DNA of 64,000 bases, from positions 80,301 through 144,300 of the forward strand of contig NZ_BMHE01000017.1 of the NCBI RefSeq assembly GCF_014640555.1, in the 5' to 3' direction. Positions 44,792-53,554 of this stretch are shown piece by piece. The notes under the pieces were generated by a model that was not told the DNA's origin, searched no databases, and was given only the letters and a program-made list of their open reading frames with translations. Position numbers and translations under genes: made by a program. The stretch's first letter is position 1. Each line of letters opens with the position of its first letter. The stretch is from Paenibacillus marchantiophytorum. GTDB taxonomy: Bacteria > Bacillota > Bacilli > Paenibacillales > NBRC-103111.

Positions 44792-45602
44792 TGGGGCGCT
44801 TTATCGTTTGGGAAATCGTTACGAACGTTGCTTCTTTCTGAATCGCCGGGATCGCTTCTTTAATTACCTGCGCCGTTTTCTTTCCTGGCGGACCTACGTG
44901 ACCAATGGCGATGACGGTCTCTCTCTCATGAATCAGTTTTTTAAATCTTGTCATTTGTTTGCTGATATGGCTGTACGTATAGAGATCATCAAAAAATAAC
45001 TGATTTTCTGAAAATGGCACACCTTGCGGCCCAGCCAGCTTGCCGATGACACTTTTGGGCGTTGTACGGCTATCCAGCAGCATGAGATTCCTTTCCTTGC
45101 AAATGTCCACGAGAATTTTCATCACTCTCTCATCAGCCGTTGCTTTGGAACCCATATGATTATTGATGCCTATCACATAAGGGATATCATCTATGGCCGC
45201 GACAATCCGTTTGTGGATCTCATCATTGGACAAATCAGTCGTAATCGCTCCCGGACCCAGCCAACTCTTCTTGCCTCGCACAGGCTCCATGGGAAGGTGA
45301 AGAATAACTTCATGACCTTTCTCATGCGCTAATTGCGCATCTTGCTTGCTCGAAGGCAGGAATGGCATGACCGCGACTGTCAGAGGAATGGGCAGATTCA
45401 TCATTTCTTTGGTCCCATCCATATTATTGCCAAAATCATCTATGACGATGGCCACTCTCTTAGCGCTCATTTCGGTAACAGGCTGCGCAGGCTTCAAGCC
45501 AGCTTCGGCTCCTGTCTGCATAGGCAGTATAAGCAAGCCTATTCCCAACATTCCTGTTAGGGCAGCAAGGCGAGTCGATGCATATTGATTTCGCAAATTC
45601 AT
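44784..45602 (-). CDS. Divergent polysaccharide deacetylase (YibQ family), secreted
   Basis: About 272 residues. An N-terminal membrane/signal helix (LAALTGMLGIGLLILPM) is followed by the DUF610/YibQ fold, a divergent NodB-like barrel, with VAIVIDDFGNNMDG, PLTVAVMPFLPSS, HLPMEPVRGKKSWLGPG, INNHMGSKATAD and LLDSRTTP. Enzymatic activity for this family is not firmly shown. ATG 45602 lies 7 nt after AAGGAG. Convergent with a wall amidase gene, which suggests but does not prove a shared wall role. Confidence 0.87.
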   Translation of the reverse strand: MNLRNQYASTRLAALTGMLGIGLLILPMQTGAEAGLKPAQPVTEMSAKRVAIVIDDFGNNMDGTKEMMNLPIPLTVAVMPFLPSSKQDAQLAHEKGHEVILHLPMEPVRGKKSWLGPGAITTDLSNDEIHKRIVAAIDDIPYVIGINNHMGSKATADERVMKILVDICKERNLMLLDSRTTPKSVIGKLAGPQGVPFSENQLFFDDLYTYSHISKQMTRFKKLIHERETVIAIGHVGPPGKKTAQVIKEAIPAIQKEATFVTISQTIKRPTN

Positions 45603-45717
45603 GGTCATTCTCCTTATAGTCATTTCATCATTAGCAAAACTTGCGACTTTTGAGCAAGCTTTCCAGTTTTATTCATTATGCTTCTCTTGCACCACAAATA
45701 TGCGCTCTTAGGTCTAT

Positions 45718-45766
45718 AAAAAAGCAAAAGGAACCTACGCATGTTAGTATCCTGCGGGTTCCTATT
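45718..45766 (-). terminator. Terminator after the iron-binding lipoprotein gene
   Basis: AGGAACC-CGCA...TGCG-TA-GGTTCCT hairpin on the minus strand followed by TTTTGCTTTTTT. Confidence 0.85.
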
Positions 45767-45795
45767 TGAGCATTAGTTCCTTATTCTCTTAAACG

Positions 45796-46770
45796 TTATT
45801 TATCGCCAATTAGCTTAACGATGTCTTCGATCTGCTTGGTGTTGGCCTTGAAGCCTTCCGCCAGCCAGTAGCTGTTATCCACTAGATAAGCGTGGCCTGA
45901 TTTCACTGCGGGCAAATTCTTCCAGAAGTGACTATCGAACAGTTCCTTCGCTTTCCCCTCACTCGCCGCACCTTGGATCATATAAAAAATATAATCAGCA
46001 TCTAGTTCAGGCAATTTTTCCAAGGAAATGGACGCAAATGACTCCTGTCCCAGGCTTTTCACCATCGCATGCGGCATTAGGCCCAAATCGTTAAAAAGTG
46101 TCTTGCCGCTGTAATGAACACCGTCCATCAACATAAAATCCTTAGGTTTAACACGAACAACAGCTACCGTCTTGCCTCCCATCTTCGTAAGCTTGCTTTT
46201 GGCAGTCTGGGCAGAGCTGTTATAGCTTGCAATCGCTTTATCAGCTTCGTTCTTTCTATCCAATAAATCTCCCAGTATTCGCAGTTTTGCTTGCCAATCT
46301 ACTTCCGAGTCCTGCATGACATAGGTCGGGGCAATTCGCGAATATTTCTCGTAATTTCCATTGCTCGCCATCTCCGGGCTTTCTAGAAAAATCAAATCCG
46401 GAGCTGACGCCAATATCGCCTCTACGCTAGGACCCCCGGTATAATCAATCGCCTTGACTTCTTTTAAGTCCGGCTCCAGATACTCTTGCACATAATCGCC
46501 TAAGGACCACTTCAACACTGGCTTCATGCCAAGAACAAGCAGGGCATCCTCAGCATAAGGAGCAAACACACGCGTCGGTTTCTTATCCAAGGTCATCTCG
46601 CCAAGCACATGCTTGAACGTGCGGGAAGAGGCAGCAGCCGTCTCCTTATTGCTTGCAGCTGGCGAAGACACCTGATTGGAATCAGCCTTATTGCTTGTCC
46701 CACAGGCCGCCAAAGAAATCACCAGCAAGGCAAGGATGACAAATTGAGGTATTCGTTTAACTAGTTGCAT
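45796..46770 (-). CDS. Iron-siderophore ABC transporter substrate-binding lipoprotein (FecB/FhuD type)
   Basis: 324-residue lipoprotein: lipobox LAAC with Cys23, then a class III periplasmic-binding fold starting TFKHVLGEMTLDKKPTRVFAP, with the long helix linking two lobes. It probably binds a ferric siderophore outside the membrane. ATG 46770 follows GGGATGG. A clear Fur-type repeat lies just upstream (46787-46829), and the Btr-like activator gene precedes it. No permease or ATPase gene is adjacent, so it must use components encoded elsewhere. Confidence 0.9.
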   Translation of the reverse strand: MQLVKRIPQFVILALLVISLAACGTSNKADSNQVSSPAASNKETAAASSRTFKHVLGEMTLDKKPTRVFAPYAEDALLVLGMKPVLKWSLGDYVQEYLEPDLKEVKAIDYTGGPSVEAILASAPDLIFLESPEMASNGNYEKYSRIAPTYVMQDSEVDWQAKLRILGDLLDRKNEADKAIASYNSSAQTAKSKLTKMGGKTVAVVRVKPKDFMLMDGVHYSGKTLFNDLGLMPHAMVKSLGQESFASISLEKLPELDADYIFYMIQGAASEGKAKELFDSHFWKNLPAVKSGHAYLVDNSYWLAEGFKANTKQIEDIVKLIGDK

Positions 46771-46786
46771 GTACACCATCCCTAAC

Positions 46787-46829
46787 TGATATCAATTATC
46801 ATTATCATTATCATTATGGATGATATCAT
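46787..46829. promoter_or_regulatory. Fur box
   Basis: Overlapping GATAAT hexamers (TGATAATGATAATGATAATTG on the minus strand) flanked by TGATATCA repeats, close to the Fur consensus TGATAATNATTATCA. Located between the activator gene and the lipoprotein start. Iron-dependent repression of the lipoprotein gene is inferred. Confidence 0.85.
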
Positions 46830-46845
46830 ATATAGCAGCTGTTCT

Positions 46846-48489
46846 CTATGTGCATGGGTGTGGAGTTTTTGTTCCTTTTTGTGCTGTAGATGATTTGTCC
46901 TGCGGGCACAACAATAACAAAGCTTCTTCTATCATTAATTCGTGTGCAGTAGGACTGTATTCGAGCCATGGATAGGCAGGCACATGATAGAGATGATTAG
47001 AGGCCACAGCGGGAAGTTCCTCCCACTCCTTGCTTGCCCTCAATTGCTCCCAGTATCTCAGTGAAGCCGGATCTTCATCGATAACAAGCAGCAGATGTGC
47101 GGGCTTGCAAGCAGCCAGAAAGTCAATATCAATCTGTTTTTCCACATCAATGCGATCCACATCATAAGGACAATGAAGCTGCAAATCGCCGAACAGGAGC
47201 GCTCCCACATTCCGCATGCCATAAATAATCAGTTGTCCAGAAGAAATTCGCAGCAGCATGACCGTTTCTTCACCAAGAGCCAATCTTAGCTGCTTGCGAG
47301 CCTGCTCCGCCTTGTTCCTATAGTCACGCAGCCACTGCACTGCCTTTTCTTCCAGCTGCAAGAACTTGGCTATGCGCCCAAAATGACTCCGCCAGTCCTC
47401 TGACAGCCACGGAATGACCAAACAAGGGCCTATTTGTTTCATGGCAGCGCCGGATTCGCCTCTCATCAAGAGATCATCACAGATGATCACACTGGGCTGC
47501 ACCTCTGAGAGGGTATGGCAATCGGAATCCCACATCTGGTGCTCCATGAACAGAGTACGCCTAAGGTGCACAGCTATATGCTGATGATACTGCTCTCTAT
47601 GCATCTCCCGCTGCCTATTGACTTGCGTAGCGAAAGGTATGACTCCCAGAGCAAGCAAATGCGACGTGTACGTATAAGAGAGGCAAGCGATTCGCTCCAG
47701 CTTACTTCTGCTGAAAGCGGTAGGCGTGAGCCCAACCACCTGTTTGAATTTTTTTCTAAAATAAGTCTCGTCAGCATATCCGCTATGCTTCGCGGCTTCT
47801 TTGATGCTGTAATTTTGCAAAACGAGCAGTTCCTTGGCACGATTCAACCGTATATCGTTCAAATAGTGCATGGGGCTGCTTCCTTTGATTTTTTTGAATA
47901 AATAGGAATAATACCAGGGACTCAAACCAGCAATTTCAGCTAGCTTATCGCGACTAATATCATCAGCATAATAATGCTCCATGTAGCTAATCGTTCGTTG
48001 GATGATTTCCTCTGAGGGTGTATCCTCTTCCAACGGCCTGAGGTCCAAGAGCATATACATGAGCTTCTGGAACAACATATCAGGACGGTTGCGCTGCTGT
48101 TCCTTGGGATCTCTAAGGCTTTGAGCCAACTGTTTCACCGTATCTACAAGTGGCGGCATAAGCTGCTGCGGCAGGGCTCCATAAGTCGGGAAGGCAGCTG
48201 TGCCCTTTTGAAAATGTCTTTCCATCTCGGTATTGGCTATCTCCACTAATACGTCGAAAGCAATCCAAGCCAGCTCCAGTCCTCTAGTTGCGCCACTCTT
48301 AACCTCGTACTCATCTCCTGACTTCAATAAGAAGCCGCTTCCTTCTTGCAGCGGGTAAGTACGGCCGAAGAGATGGATCATTCCTTCTCCTTGATACACG
48401 ACAGCAAGCAGTTGGGAATCCGCACGTTCTGTCTTCCATGTTCGCTCAGCGGAGTGGTTGATATGCCGATAATAGTTAAAAACATACAT
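46846..48489 (-). CDS. AraC-family regulator with C-terminal siderophore-binding-like domain (Btr type)
   Basis: 547 residues in three parts: an N-terminal cupin-like domain (about 1-90), an AraC HTH pair (about 165-270; LAEIAGLSPWYYSYLFKKIKG and YADETYFRKKFKQVVG), and a C-terminal periplasmic-binding-like domain (about 275-530). B. subtilis Btr has the same architecture and activates siderophore uptake after binding the siderophore in the cytoplasm. ATG 48489 follows AAAGGAATG. It is followed 75 bp later by a Fur-boxed substrate-binding lipoprotein gene, its likely target. Confidence 0.88.
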   Translation of the reverse strand: MYVFNYYRHINHSAERTWKTERADSQLLAVVYQGEGMIHLFGRTYPLQEGSGFLLKSGDEYEVKSGATRGLELAWIAFDVLVEIANTEMERHFQKGTAAFPTYGALPQQLMPPLVDTVKQLAQSLRDPKEQQRNRPDMLFQKLMYMLLDLRPLEEDTPSEEIIQRTISYMEHYYADDISRDKLAEIAGLSPWYYSYLFKKIKGSSPMHYLNDIRLNRAKELLVLQNYSIKEAAKHSGYADETYFRKKFKQVVGLTPTAFSRSKLERIACLSYTYTSHLLALGVIPFATQVNRQREMHREQYHQHIAVHLRRTLFMEHQMWDSDCHTLSEVQPSVIICDDLLMRGESGAAMKQIGPCLVIPWLSEDWRSHFGRIAKFLQLEEKAVQWLRDYRNKAEQARKQLRLALGEETVMLLRISSGQLIIYGMRNVGALLFGDLQLHCPYDVDRIDVEKQIDIDFLAACKPAHLLLVIDEDPASLRYWEQLRASKEWEELPAVASNHLYHVPAYPWLEYSPTAHELMIEEALLLLCPQDKSSTAQKGTKTPHPCT

Positions 48490-48536
48490 GCCGCTTCATT
48501 CCTTTCTTAGAAGCCGATTCTCGGAGACAAAACAAG

Positions 48537-48775
48537 GAAAACCGGCTTCGCCGCCCTGAGCTATCAGCCTCTTCAAAGCGACAAACCCTGTAAGTGGAAC
48601 TACAGTGCGCTATTTAGGCAAATAGCAGGGTTGCGAGGGTCATAGCGGAACTACAGGGTCTTATTTCCACGCGAAGCGCTGAATTTCCCAGCATATAGCA
48701 AAATAACGTACTGTAGTTCCCTCTGGATCGCGATAATGACACTTTTTGCTATAATAGCGCACTGTAGTTCCCTCT
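48537..48775. repeat. Intergenic palindromic repeat, copy B
   Basis: Fills most of the 390-bp gene-free stretch between the Btr-like gene and ispG. Left half has GGAACTACAG units at 48596 and 48648; right half has two inverted CTGTAGTTCC units (around 48711 and 48762). A 38-bp core (48633-48670) is identical to copy C (63760-63797). The leading GAAAACCGGC...GCCCTGA segment is also shared with copy C. Confidence 0.85.
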
Positions 48776-48822
48776 CAGCACGAAGCAGCTGGCGTATCAC
48801 CTCGATCACCCGATTATATGTA

Positions 48823-48857
48823 CACAAAGACCATCAGGATTTACCCTGATGGTCTTA
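48823..48857 (-). terminator. Terminator after ispG
   Basis: AAGACCATCAGG...CCTGATGGTCTT perfect 12-bp stem with a 6-nt loop on the minus strand, followed by TTGTG. Confidence 0.8.
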
Positions 48858-48879
48858 TATCGCCTTGTCATGATGGCGA

Positions 48880-49977
48880 TTAGTGTTTGCGGCCAGGAAT
48901 GATACCTGTCTTTTCATATGATTCAACAATGATATCTATTTCTTTTTTGAGCTCAGCGAGTAGTTCTGCTTCAGGCACTTTACGAATCATTTCTCCGTAG
49001 CGGAACAACATGCCTTCGCCGCGAGCGCCTGCGATGCCAATATCGGCTTCACGAGCTTCTCCTGGACCGTTAACAGCACAGCCCAACACAGATACCTTGA
49101 TGGGCACCTTGATTTTGGAGATGTACTCTTCAACCTCGTTAGCAATCGAGAATAGATCAATATCCAAACGACCGCAGGTCGGACAGGACACTAGCGTTGC
49201 CGCATTCGTAATCAAACCGAAGGTTTTGAGCAGCTCGCGAGCCACTTTGATCTCTTCAACTGGATCTGCGCTGAGCGAGATACGAAGCGTATTCCCGATC
49301 CCCATATTCAGCAAAGTACCAATGCCCGCGGCGCTCTTCACAGCTCCCGTGAAAAGCGTTCCCGCTTCTGTAATCCCCAGATGCAGCGGATAATTGAAGG
49401 CTTGGGCCGCTTGTGAATAGGCAGCAATGGCCATCGGCACATCGGAAGCTTTGAGGGACACAATAATATCATGGAAATCCAGTTCTTCCAGGATATTAAT
49501 ATGGAACAAAGCACTTTCTACCATCGCTTCCGGCGTTGGATATCCATACTTCTCGAGCAGGTGATGCTCCAATGAACCGGCATTGACTCCAATGCGAATT
49601 GGAATCCCGCGTTCTTTGCAAGCTTTAACGACCGCTTCCACTTTCTCGCGACGACCGATATTGCCTGGATTGATACGGACTTTATCGATCCCATTCTCAA
49701 TCGCAGCAAGCGCCAAACGATAGTCAAAATGAATATCGGAAACGAGCGGAATATGAATCTGTTTCTTAATTTCTTTAATCGCTTCAGCAGCTTCCTTGTT
49801 GTTGACGGTAACTCGTACCAATTGACAACCGGCTTCTTCAAGACGAAGAATTTCCGCTACGGTCGCTTTCACATCAGCTGTTTTCGTTGTACACATGCTT
49901 TGCATGATCACTTCATTGCTGCCGCCGATGGTCAGATCGCCCACTCGTACAGCTCGCGTATCTCTTCTATGGAACAT
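48880..49977 (-). CDS. ispG: 4-hydroxy-3-methylbut-2-enyl-diphosphate synthase (GcpE)
   Basis: Iron-sulfur enzyme converting MEcPP to HMBPP in the MEP isoprenoid pathway. From ATG 49977 (MFHRRDTRAVRVGD, 10 nt after GGGGAG) it has 365 residues: a TIM-barrel part and a C-terminal [4Fe-4S] domain with CPTCGR and VLGCAVNGPGEA. ATG 49995 is an alternative start. Located downstream of clpX; B. subtilis has it elsewhere. Confidence 0.95.
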   Translation of the reverse strand: MFHRRDTRAVRVGDLTIGGSNEVIMQSMCTTKTADVKATVAEILRLEEAGCQLVRVTVNNKEAAEAIKEIKKQIHIPLVSDIHFDYRLALAAIENGIDKVRINPGNIGRREKVEAVVKACKERGIPIRIGVNAGSLEHHLLEKYGYPTPEAMVESALFHINILEELDFHDIIVSLKASDVPMAIAAYSQAAQAFNYPLHLGITEAGTLFTGAVKSAAGIGTLLNMGIGNTLRISLSADPVEEIKVARELLKTFGLITNAATLVSCPTCGRLDIDLFSIANEVEEYISKIKVPIKVSVLGCAVNGPGEAREADIGIAGARGEGMLFRYGEMIRKVPEAELLAELKKEIDIIVESYEKTGIIPGRKH

Positions 49978-50073
49978 TATGGTTTCTCTCCCCATGACAC
50001 CAAACATCCTCCGCTCCAATTTCCTTCGAGGAAACCGGATTGGAGGCTGTGTGTTCGTTTATGAAATTATGGG

Positions 50074-51342
50074 TTACGCACTTTCTTCTTTCTTCTTGCC
50101 TGTCGCAGGAGCGCCCTCTTTGGTCGTCAAAACAGGAGTGATCTTGTTTTGGACCGTTTCCTTCGACACCACGCAAGTGGAAACGTCCGTTCTTGAAGGA
50201 ACCTCGAACATCACATCAAGCATAATGCTCTCAATGATCGCTCTCAGTCCACGCGCACCCGTATTCCGTTTGATCGCTTCCTTGGCAATGGCGTCAAGCG
50301 CCTCTGCATCGAATTCGAGCGAAACGTTATCCATTTCAAGCATCTTCTGGTATTGCTTCACAAGCGCATTCTTAGGCTCGGAAAGAATACGCACAAGAGC
50401 TGCTTCATCCAGCGGCTCAAGAGTGGAGATAACCGGTAGACGACCTACGAATTCCGGAATTAGACCGAATCTCAGAAGATCCTCTGGCAACACCATGGAC
50501 AGGTACTCACCTGGTTTCAAATCAACTTTAGCACCATCCGTGCTAAAACCGATTACTTTTTTACCGATTCTGCGTTTGATAATTTGCTCAAGACCGTCAA
50601 AAGCCCCACCGCAAATAAACAGAATATTCGTTGTATCGATTTGAATGAATTCTTGGTGCGGATGCTTCCGTCCACCTTGTGGAGGAACGGAAGCTACTGT
50701 ACCCTCAAGAATTTTCAGCAATGCTTGTTGCACACCTTCACCGGAAACATCACGAGTAATCGAAGGGTTCTCGGATTTGCGTGCCACTTTATCGATCTCA
50801 TCGATGTAGATAATGCCGCGCTCGGCCTTCTCCACATCATAATCAGCAGCTTGAATCAATTTGAGCAAAATATTCTCAACGTCTTCCCCTACATAACCCG
50901 CTTCTGTCAAAGAAGTGGCATCCGCGATCGCGAAAGGCACGTTCAGAATTTTGGCAAGCGTTTGCGCTAGCAACGTTTTGCCGCTTCCTGTTGGTCCTAG
51001 AAGAACGATGTTACTCTTTTGAAGTTCAACGTCTTCCAGTTTATTTTGGGAATTGATCCGTTTGTAGTGATTATAAACCGCTACAGCCAGTGATTTCTTA
51101 GCTTGTTCTTGCCCAATAACATATTGGTCCAAAATGTTGCGAATTTCCTTTGGTTTCGGAACATCCTTCAGATCAAGCTCTTCTTCATGACCTAATTCTT
51201 CTTCCACGATCTCCGTGCAAAGCTCTATACATTCATCACAAATGTAAACTCCCGGACCTGCAACAAGTTTGCGAACTTGATCCTGGGATTTTCCACAAAA
51301 GGAACATTTGAGTTGGCCTTTTTCATCGTTAAATTTAAACAT
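50074..51342 (-). CDS. clpX: ClpX, ATPase subunit of ClpXP
   Basis: AAA+ unfoldase that feeds substrates to ClpP. The 422-residue protein has an N-terminal zinc finger (CSFCGK and CDECIELC), Walker A GPTGSGKTLLA, Walker B IIYIDEIDK, the GYVGEDVE pore loop, and the ClpP-contacting IGF-type loop region. ATG 51342 follows AAAGGAG. It directly follows clpP by about 12 bp, an arrangement not found in B. subtilis where clpP is distant. Confidence 0.97.
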   Translation of the reverse strand: MFKFNDEKGQLKCSFCGKSQDQVRKLVAGPGVYICDECIELCTEIVEEELGHEEELDLKDVPKPKEIRNILDQYVIGQEQAKKSLAVAVYNHYKRINSQNKLEDVELQKSNIVLLGPTGSGKTLLAQTLAKILNVPFAIADATSLTEAGYVGEDVENILLKLIQAADYDVEKAERGIIYIDEIDKVARKSENPSITRDVSGEGVQQALLKILEGTVASVPPQGGRKHPHQEFIQIDTTNILFICGGAFDGLEQIIKRRIGKKVIGFSTDGAKVDLKPGEYLSMVLPEDLLRFGLIPEFVGRLPVISTLEPLDEAALVRILSEPKNALVKQYQKMLEMDNVSLEFDAEALDAIAKEAIKRNTGARGLRAIIESIMLDVMFEVPSRTDVSTCVVSKETVQNKITPVLTTKEGAPATGKKKEESA

Positions 51343-51354
51343 GGGATCACTCCT

Positions 51355-51945
51355 TTATTTCAAGTCGTTTCGAGTGATAACCTCGTCGATTAACCCATAT
51401 GCCTTCGCTTCATCAGCGCTCATAAAGTTATCCCGGTCGGTGTCTCTTTCGATCTTATCAAGCGGCTGTCCCGTACGGTCCACATAAATCAGGTTGAGTT
51501 TTTGTTTCGTCTTGATAATCCAATCCGCGTGAATCTTGATATCGGTCGCTTGACCTCTAACACCGCCGAGCGGTTGGTGAATCATAACTTCAGCATTCGG
51601 CAGCGCGTATCGCTTGCCTTTGGCACCTGCCGTTAACAGCAAAGAGCCCATGCTTGCAGCCATACCTACACAAATCGTAGATACGTCAGGTTTAATGAAT
51701 TGCATGGTATCGAAGATACCCATTCCAGCTGTTACAGACCCACCTGGTGAGTTGATGTATAAGTGGATGTCTTTCTCAGGGTCTTGTGCAGATAAAAAGA
51801 GCAGCTGGGCAATGACCAAATTAGCCACATCGTCATCAATTGCGGTCCCGATGAATATAATGCGGTCCTTAAGCAGACGCGAGTAGATGTCGTAAGAACG
51901 TTCCCCACGAGCCTCTTGTTCAACAACCATAGGAATAAGACTCAT
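51355..51945 (-). CDS. clpP: ClpP, protease subunit
   Basis: Serine protease forming the tetradecameric chamber used by ClpX and other Clp ATPases. The 196-residue product from ATG 51945 (8 nt after GGAG) places the catalytic Ser98 in GMAASMGSLLL and His123 in VMIHQPLGG, matching canonical numbering, which supports the start. No CtsR box is apparent upstream. Forms a clpP-clpX pair downstream of tig. Confidence 0.97.
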   Translation of the reverse strand: MSLIPMVVEQEARGERSYDIYSRLLKDRIIFIGTAIDDDVANLVIAQLLFLSAQDPEKDIHLYINSPGGSVTAGMGIFDTMQFIKPDVSTICVGMAASMGSLLLTAGAKGKRYALPNAEVMIHQPLGGVRGQATDIKIHADWIIKTKQKLNLIYVDRTGQPLDKIERDTDRDNFMSADEAKAYGLIDEVITRNDLK

Positions 51946-52100
51946 TGTACCAACTCCTTTTGCGGCCATAGCCAATGTTCTCCAAGATGGGATTCAGTTA
52001 CAGTTTAACACGTTTGAGCAGCAAAGTCATTTTTTCAGAGAACTGCTATGTAAGTACGTATTTCTTATGTTCTTGAACAGTTTGTAGGTAAAATAGGGTA

Positions 52101-52133
52101 AAAGAAAGGCACGTTGCTTACGTACGTGCCTTT
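52101..52133 (-). terminator. Terminator after tig
   Basis: AAAGGCACGT...ACGTGCCTTT hairpin on the minus strand followed by TCTTTTA. Confidence 0.82.
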
Positions 52134-52144
52134 ACTAACCTTAT

Positions 52145-53446
52145 TTATACAGCTGCGGAAACATGCTTGCTATTTTCAAGCAAGAAGTCAACTGTTTTTC
52201 TGATGACAAGATCGTTGCTCAGACCTTCTAGGCTGCCGTTAGATGCGAACAGTTCACGAAGTTCTTCTGTTGTCTTTTGGTAGGAAGAGGCATATTTCTC
52301 AAGTTCCACATTAACTTCTTCGTCGGAAACTGTGATTTTTTCTGCCGCTGCGATGGCTTCAAGAACCAAATTGTTGCGAACACGCTTGTCAGCATCTTCT
52401 CTCATTTGTTCTTTCAGCACGCTCTCGTTTTGACCGGAGAACTGGAAGTAAATCTCAAGCGTCATGCCTTGGGAGCGAAGACGTCTTTCGAATTCTTTCA
52501 CCATAACATCAAGCTCTGCTTCTACCATGGAAGCTGGAATCTCAACATCAGCATTAGCTGCAGCTTTTTCAACAACAGCTGTTTCCAGAGCAGCCTCTGA
52601 ATCTTTATCTTTGCGCTCTTGCAGACGTTTTTGCAATTCTTCTTTGTACTCAACAAGTGTATCGTACTCACTTACGTCTTTGGCAAACTCATCATCAAGT
52701 TCTGGCAAGTTTTTGCGTTTGATATCGTGAATTAATACTTTGAATACAGCTTCTTTACCTTTAAGATCTTCGGAATGGTAGTTTTCTGGGAAGCTAACGT
52801 TAACTTCCTTTTCTTCGCCTTTTCCAAGACCAACAAGCTGCTCTTCGAAACCTGGGATGAAAGAGTTCGAACCAAGCTCAAGGGAGTATTTCTCCGCTTT
52901 GCCGCCTTCGAATGCTTCACCTTCCACGAATCCTTCGAAATCAAGAACGACTACGTCGCCGTTAGCTGCTTGTCCTTCTTCAAGAACAACCAATTCAGCG
53001 TGACGTTGTTGCAAACGTGTAAGCTCTTCGTTCAATTCTTCTTCAGTAACTGCTGCGCTAACAGCTTCTACTTCGATACCTTTGTAGTCGCCAAGCGTAA
53101 CTTCAGGCTTAACCGTTACTTTAGCTTTGAATTTAAGAACTTGACCTTTGGCGAATTGCTCAACGTCAACTTCAGGGCGATCAACAGGCTCGATTTTGAC
53201 TTCTTCAATCGCTTCTACGTAAACTTCTGGCAAAATGATATCCAAAGCATCTTGGTACAAGCTTTCTACACCAAATTTAGCTTCAAAGATAGAACGTGGT
53301 ACTTTCCCTTTACGGAAACCTGGAACATTTACTTTCGCTGATACCTTTTTGAATGCTTTATCCAAAGCATCTGCGACGCGCTCTGCGCCAACTTCCACTT
53401 CAAGAACGCCTACGTTCTTCTCTATTTTTTCCCAACTTGCTTTCAT
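52145..53446 (-). CDS. tig: Trigger factor, ribosome-bound chaperone / PPIase
   Basis: Binds near the ribosome exit tunnel and folds nascent chains. The 433-residue protein has an N-terminal ribosome-binding domain with the GFRKGKVPRSIFE signature (about 42-54), a FKBP-like PPIase domain (about 160-245), and the helical C-terminal chaperone domain. ATG 53446 follows GGAGGGG. Preceded by tandem promoter candidates. Typical tig-clpP-clpX order, though tig has its own terminator. Confidence 0.96.
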   Translation of the reverse strand: MKASWEKIEKNVGVLEVEVGAERVADALDKAFKKVSAKVNVPGFRKGKVPRSIFEAKFGVESLYQDALDIILPEVYVEAIEEVKIEPVDRPEVDVEQFAKGQVLKFKAKVTVKPEVTLGDYKGIEVEAVSAAVTEEELNEELTRLQQRHAELVVLEEGQAANGDVVVLDFEGFVEGEAFEGGKAEKYSLELGSNSFIPGFEEQLVGLGKGEEKEVNVSFPENYHSEDLKGKEAVFKVLIHDIKRKNLPELDDEFAKDVSEYDTLVEYKEELQKRLQERKDKDSEAALETAVVEKAAANADVEIPASMVEAELDVMVKEFERRLRSQGMTLEIYFQFSGQNESVLKEQMREDADKRVRNNLVLEAIAAAEKITVSDEEVNVELEKYASSYQKTTEELRELFASNGSLEGLSNDLVIRKTVDFLLENSKHVSAAV

Positions 53447-53511
53447 TTTATGCTTTCCCCTCCAAAAATGTACGATGACATATTTTCACGTACGCTCATT
53501 ATAACCATTCT

Positions 53512-53539
53512 ATTATAACATATAACAATTTCATTTCAA
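53512..53539 (-). promoter_or_regulatory. Promoter of tig
   Basis: Minus strand -35 TTGAAA (53534-53539), 16 bp spacer, extended -10 TGTTATAAT (TATAAT at 53512-53517). A second TATAAT lies 14 bp further downstream (53498-53503). Confidence 0.7.
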
Positions 53540-53554
53540 GGCGACCTTTTGGAG

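Noticed and set aside
51946..52144. CtsR operator upstream of clpP
   Set aside because: AGTCAAA-type heptads at proper spacing are not present; only one weak AAAGTCA-like match.
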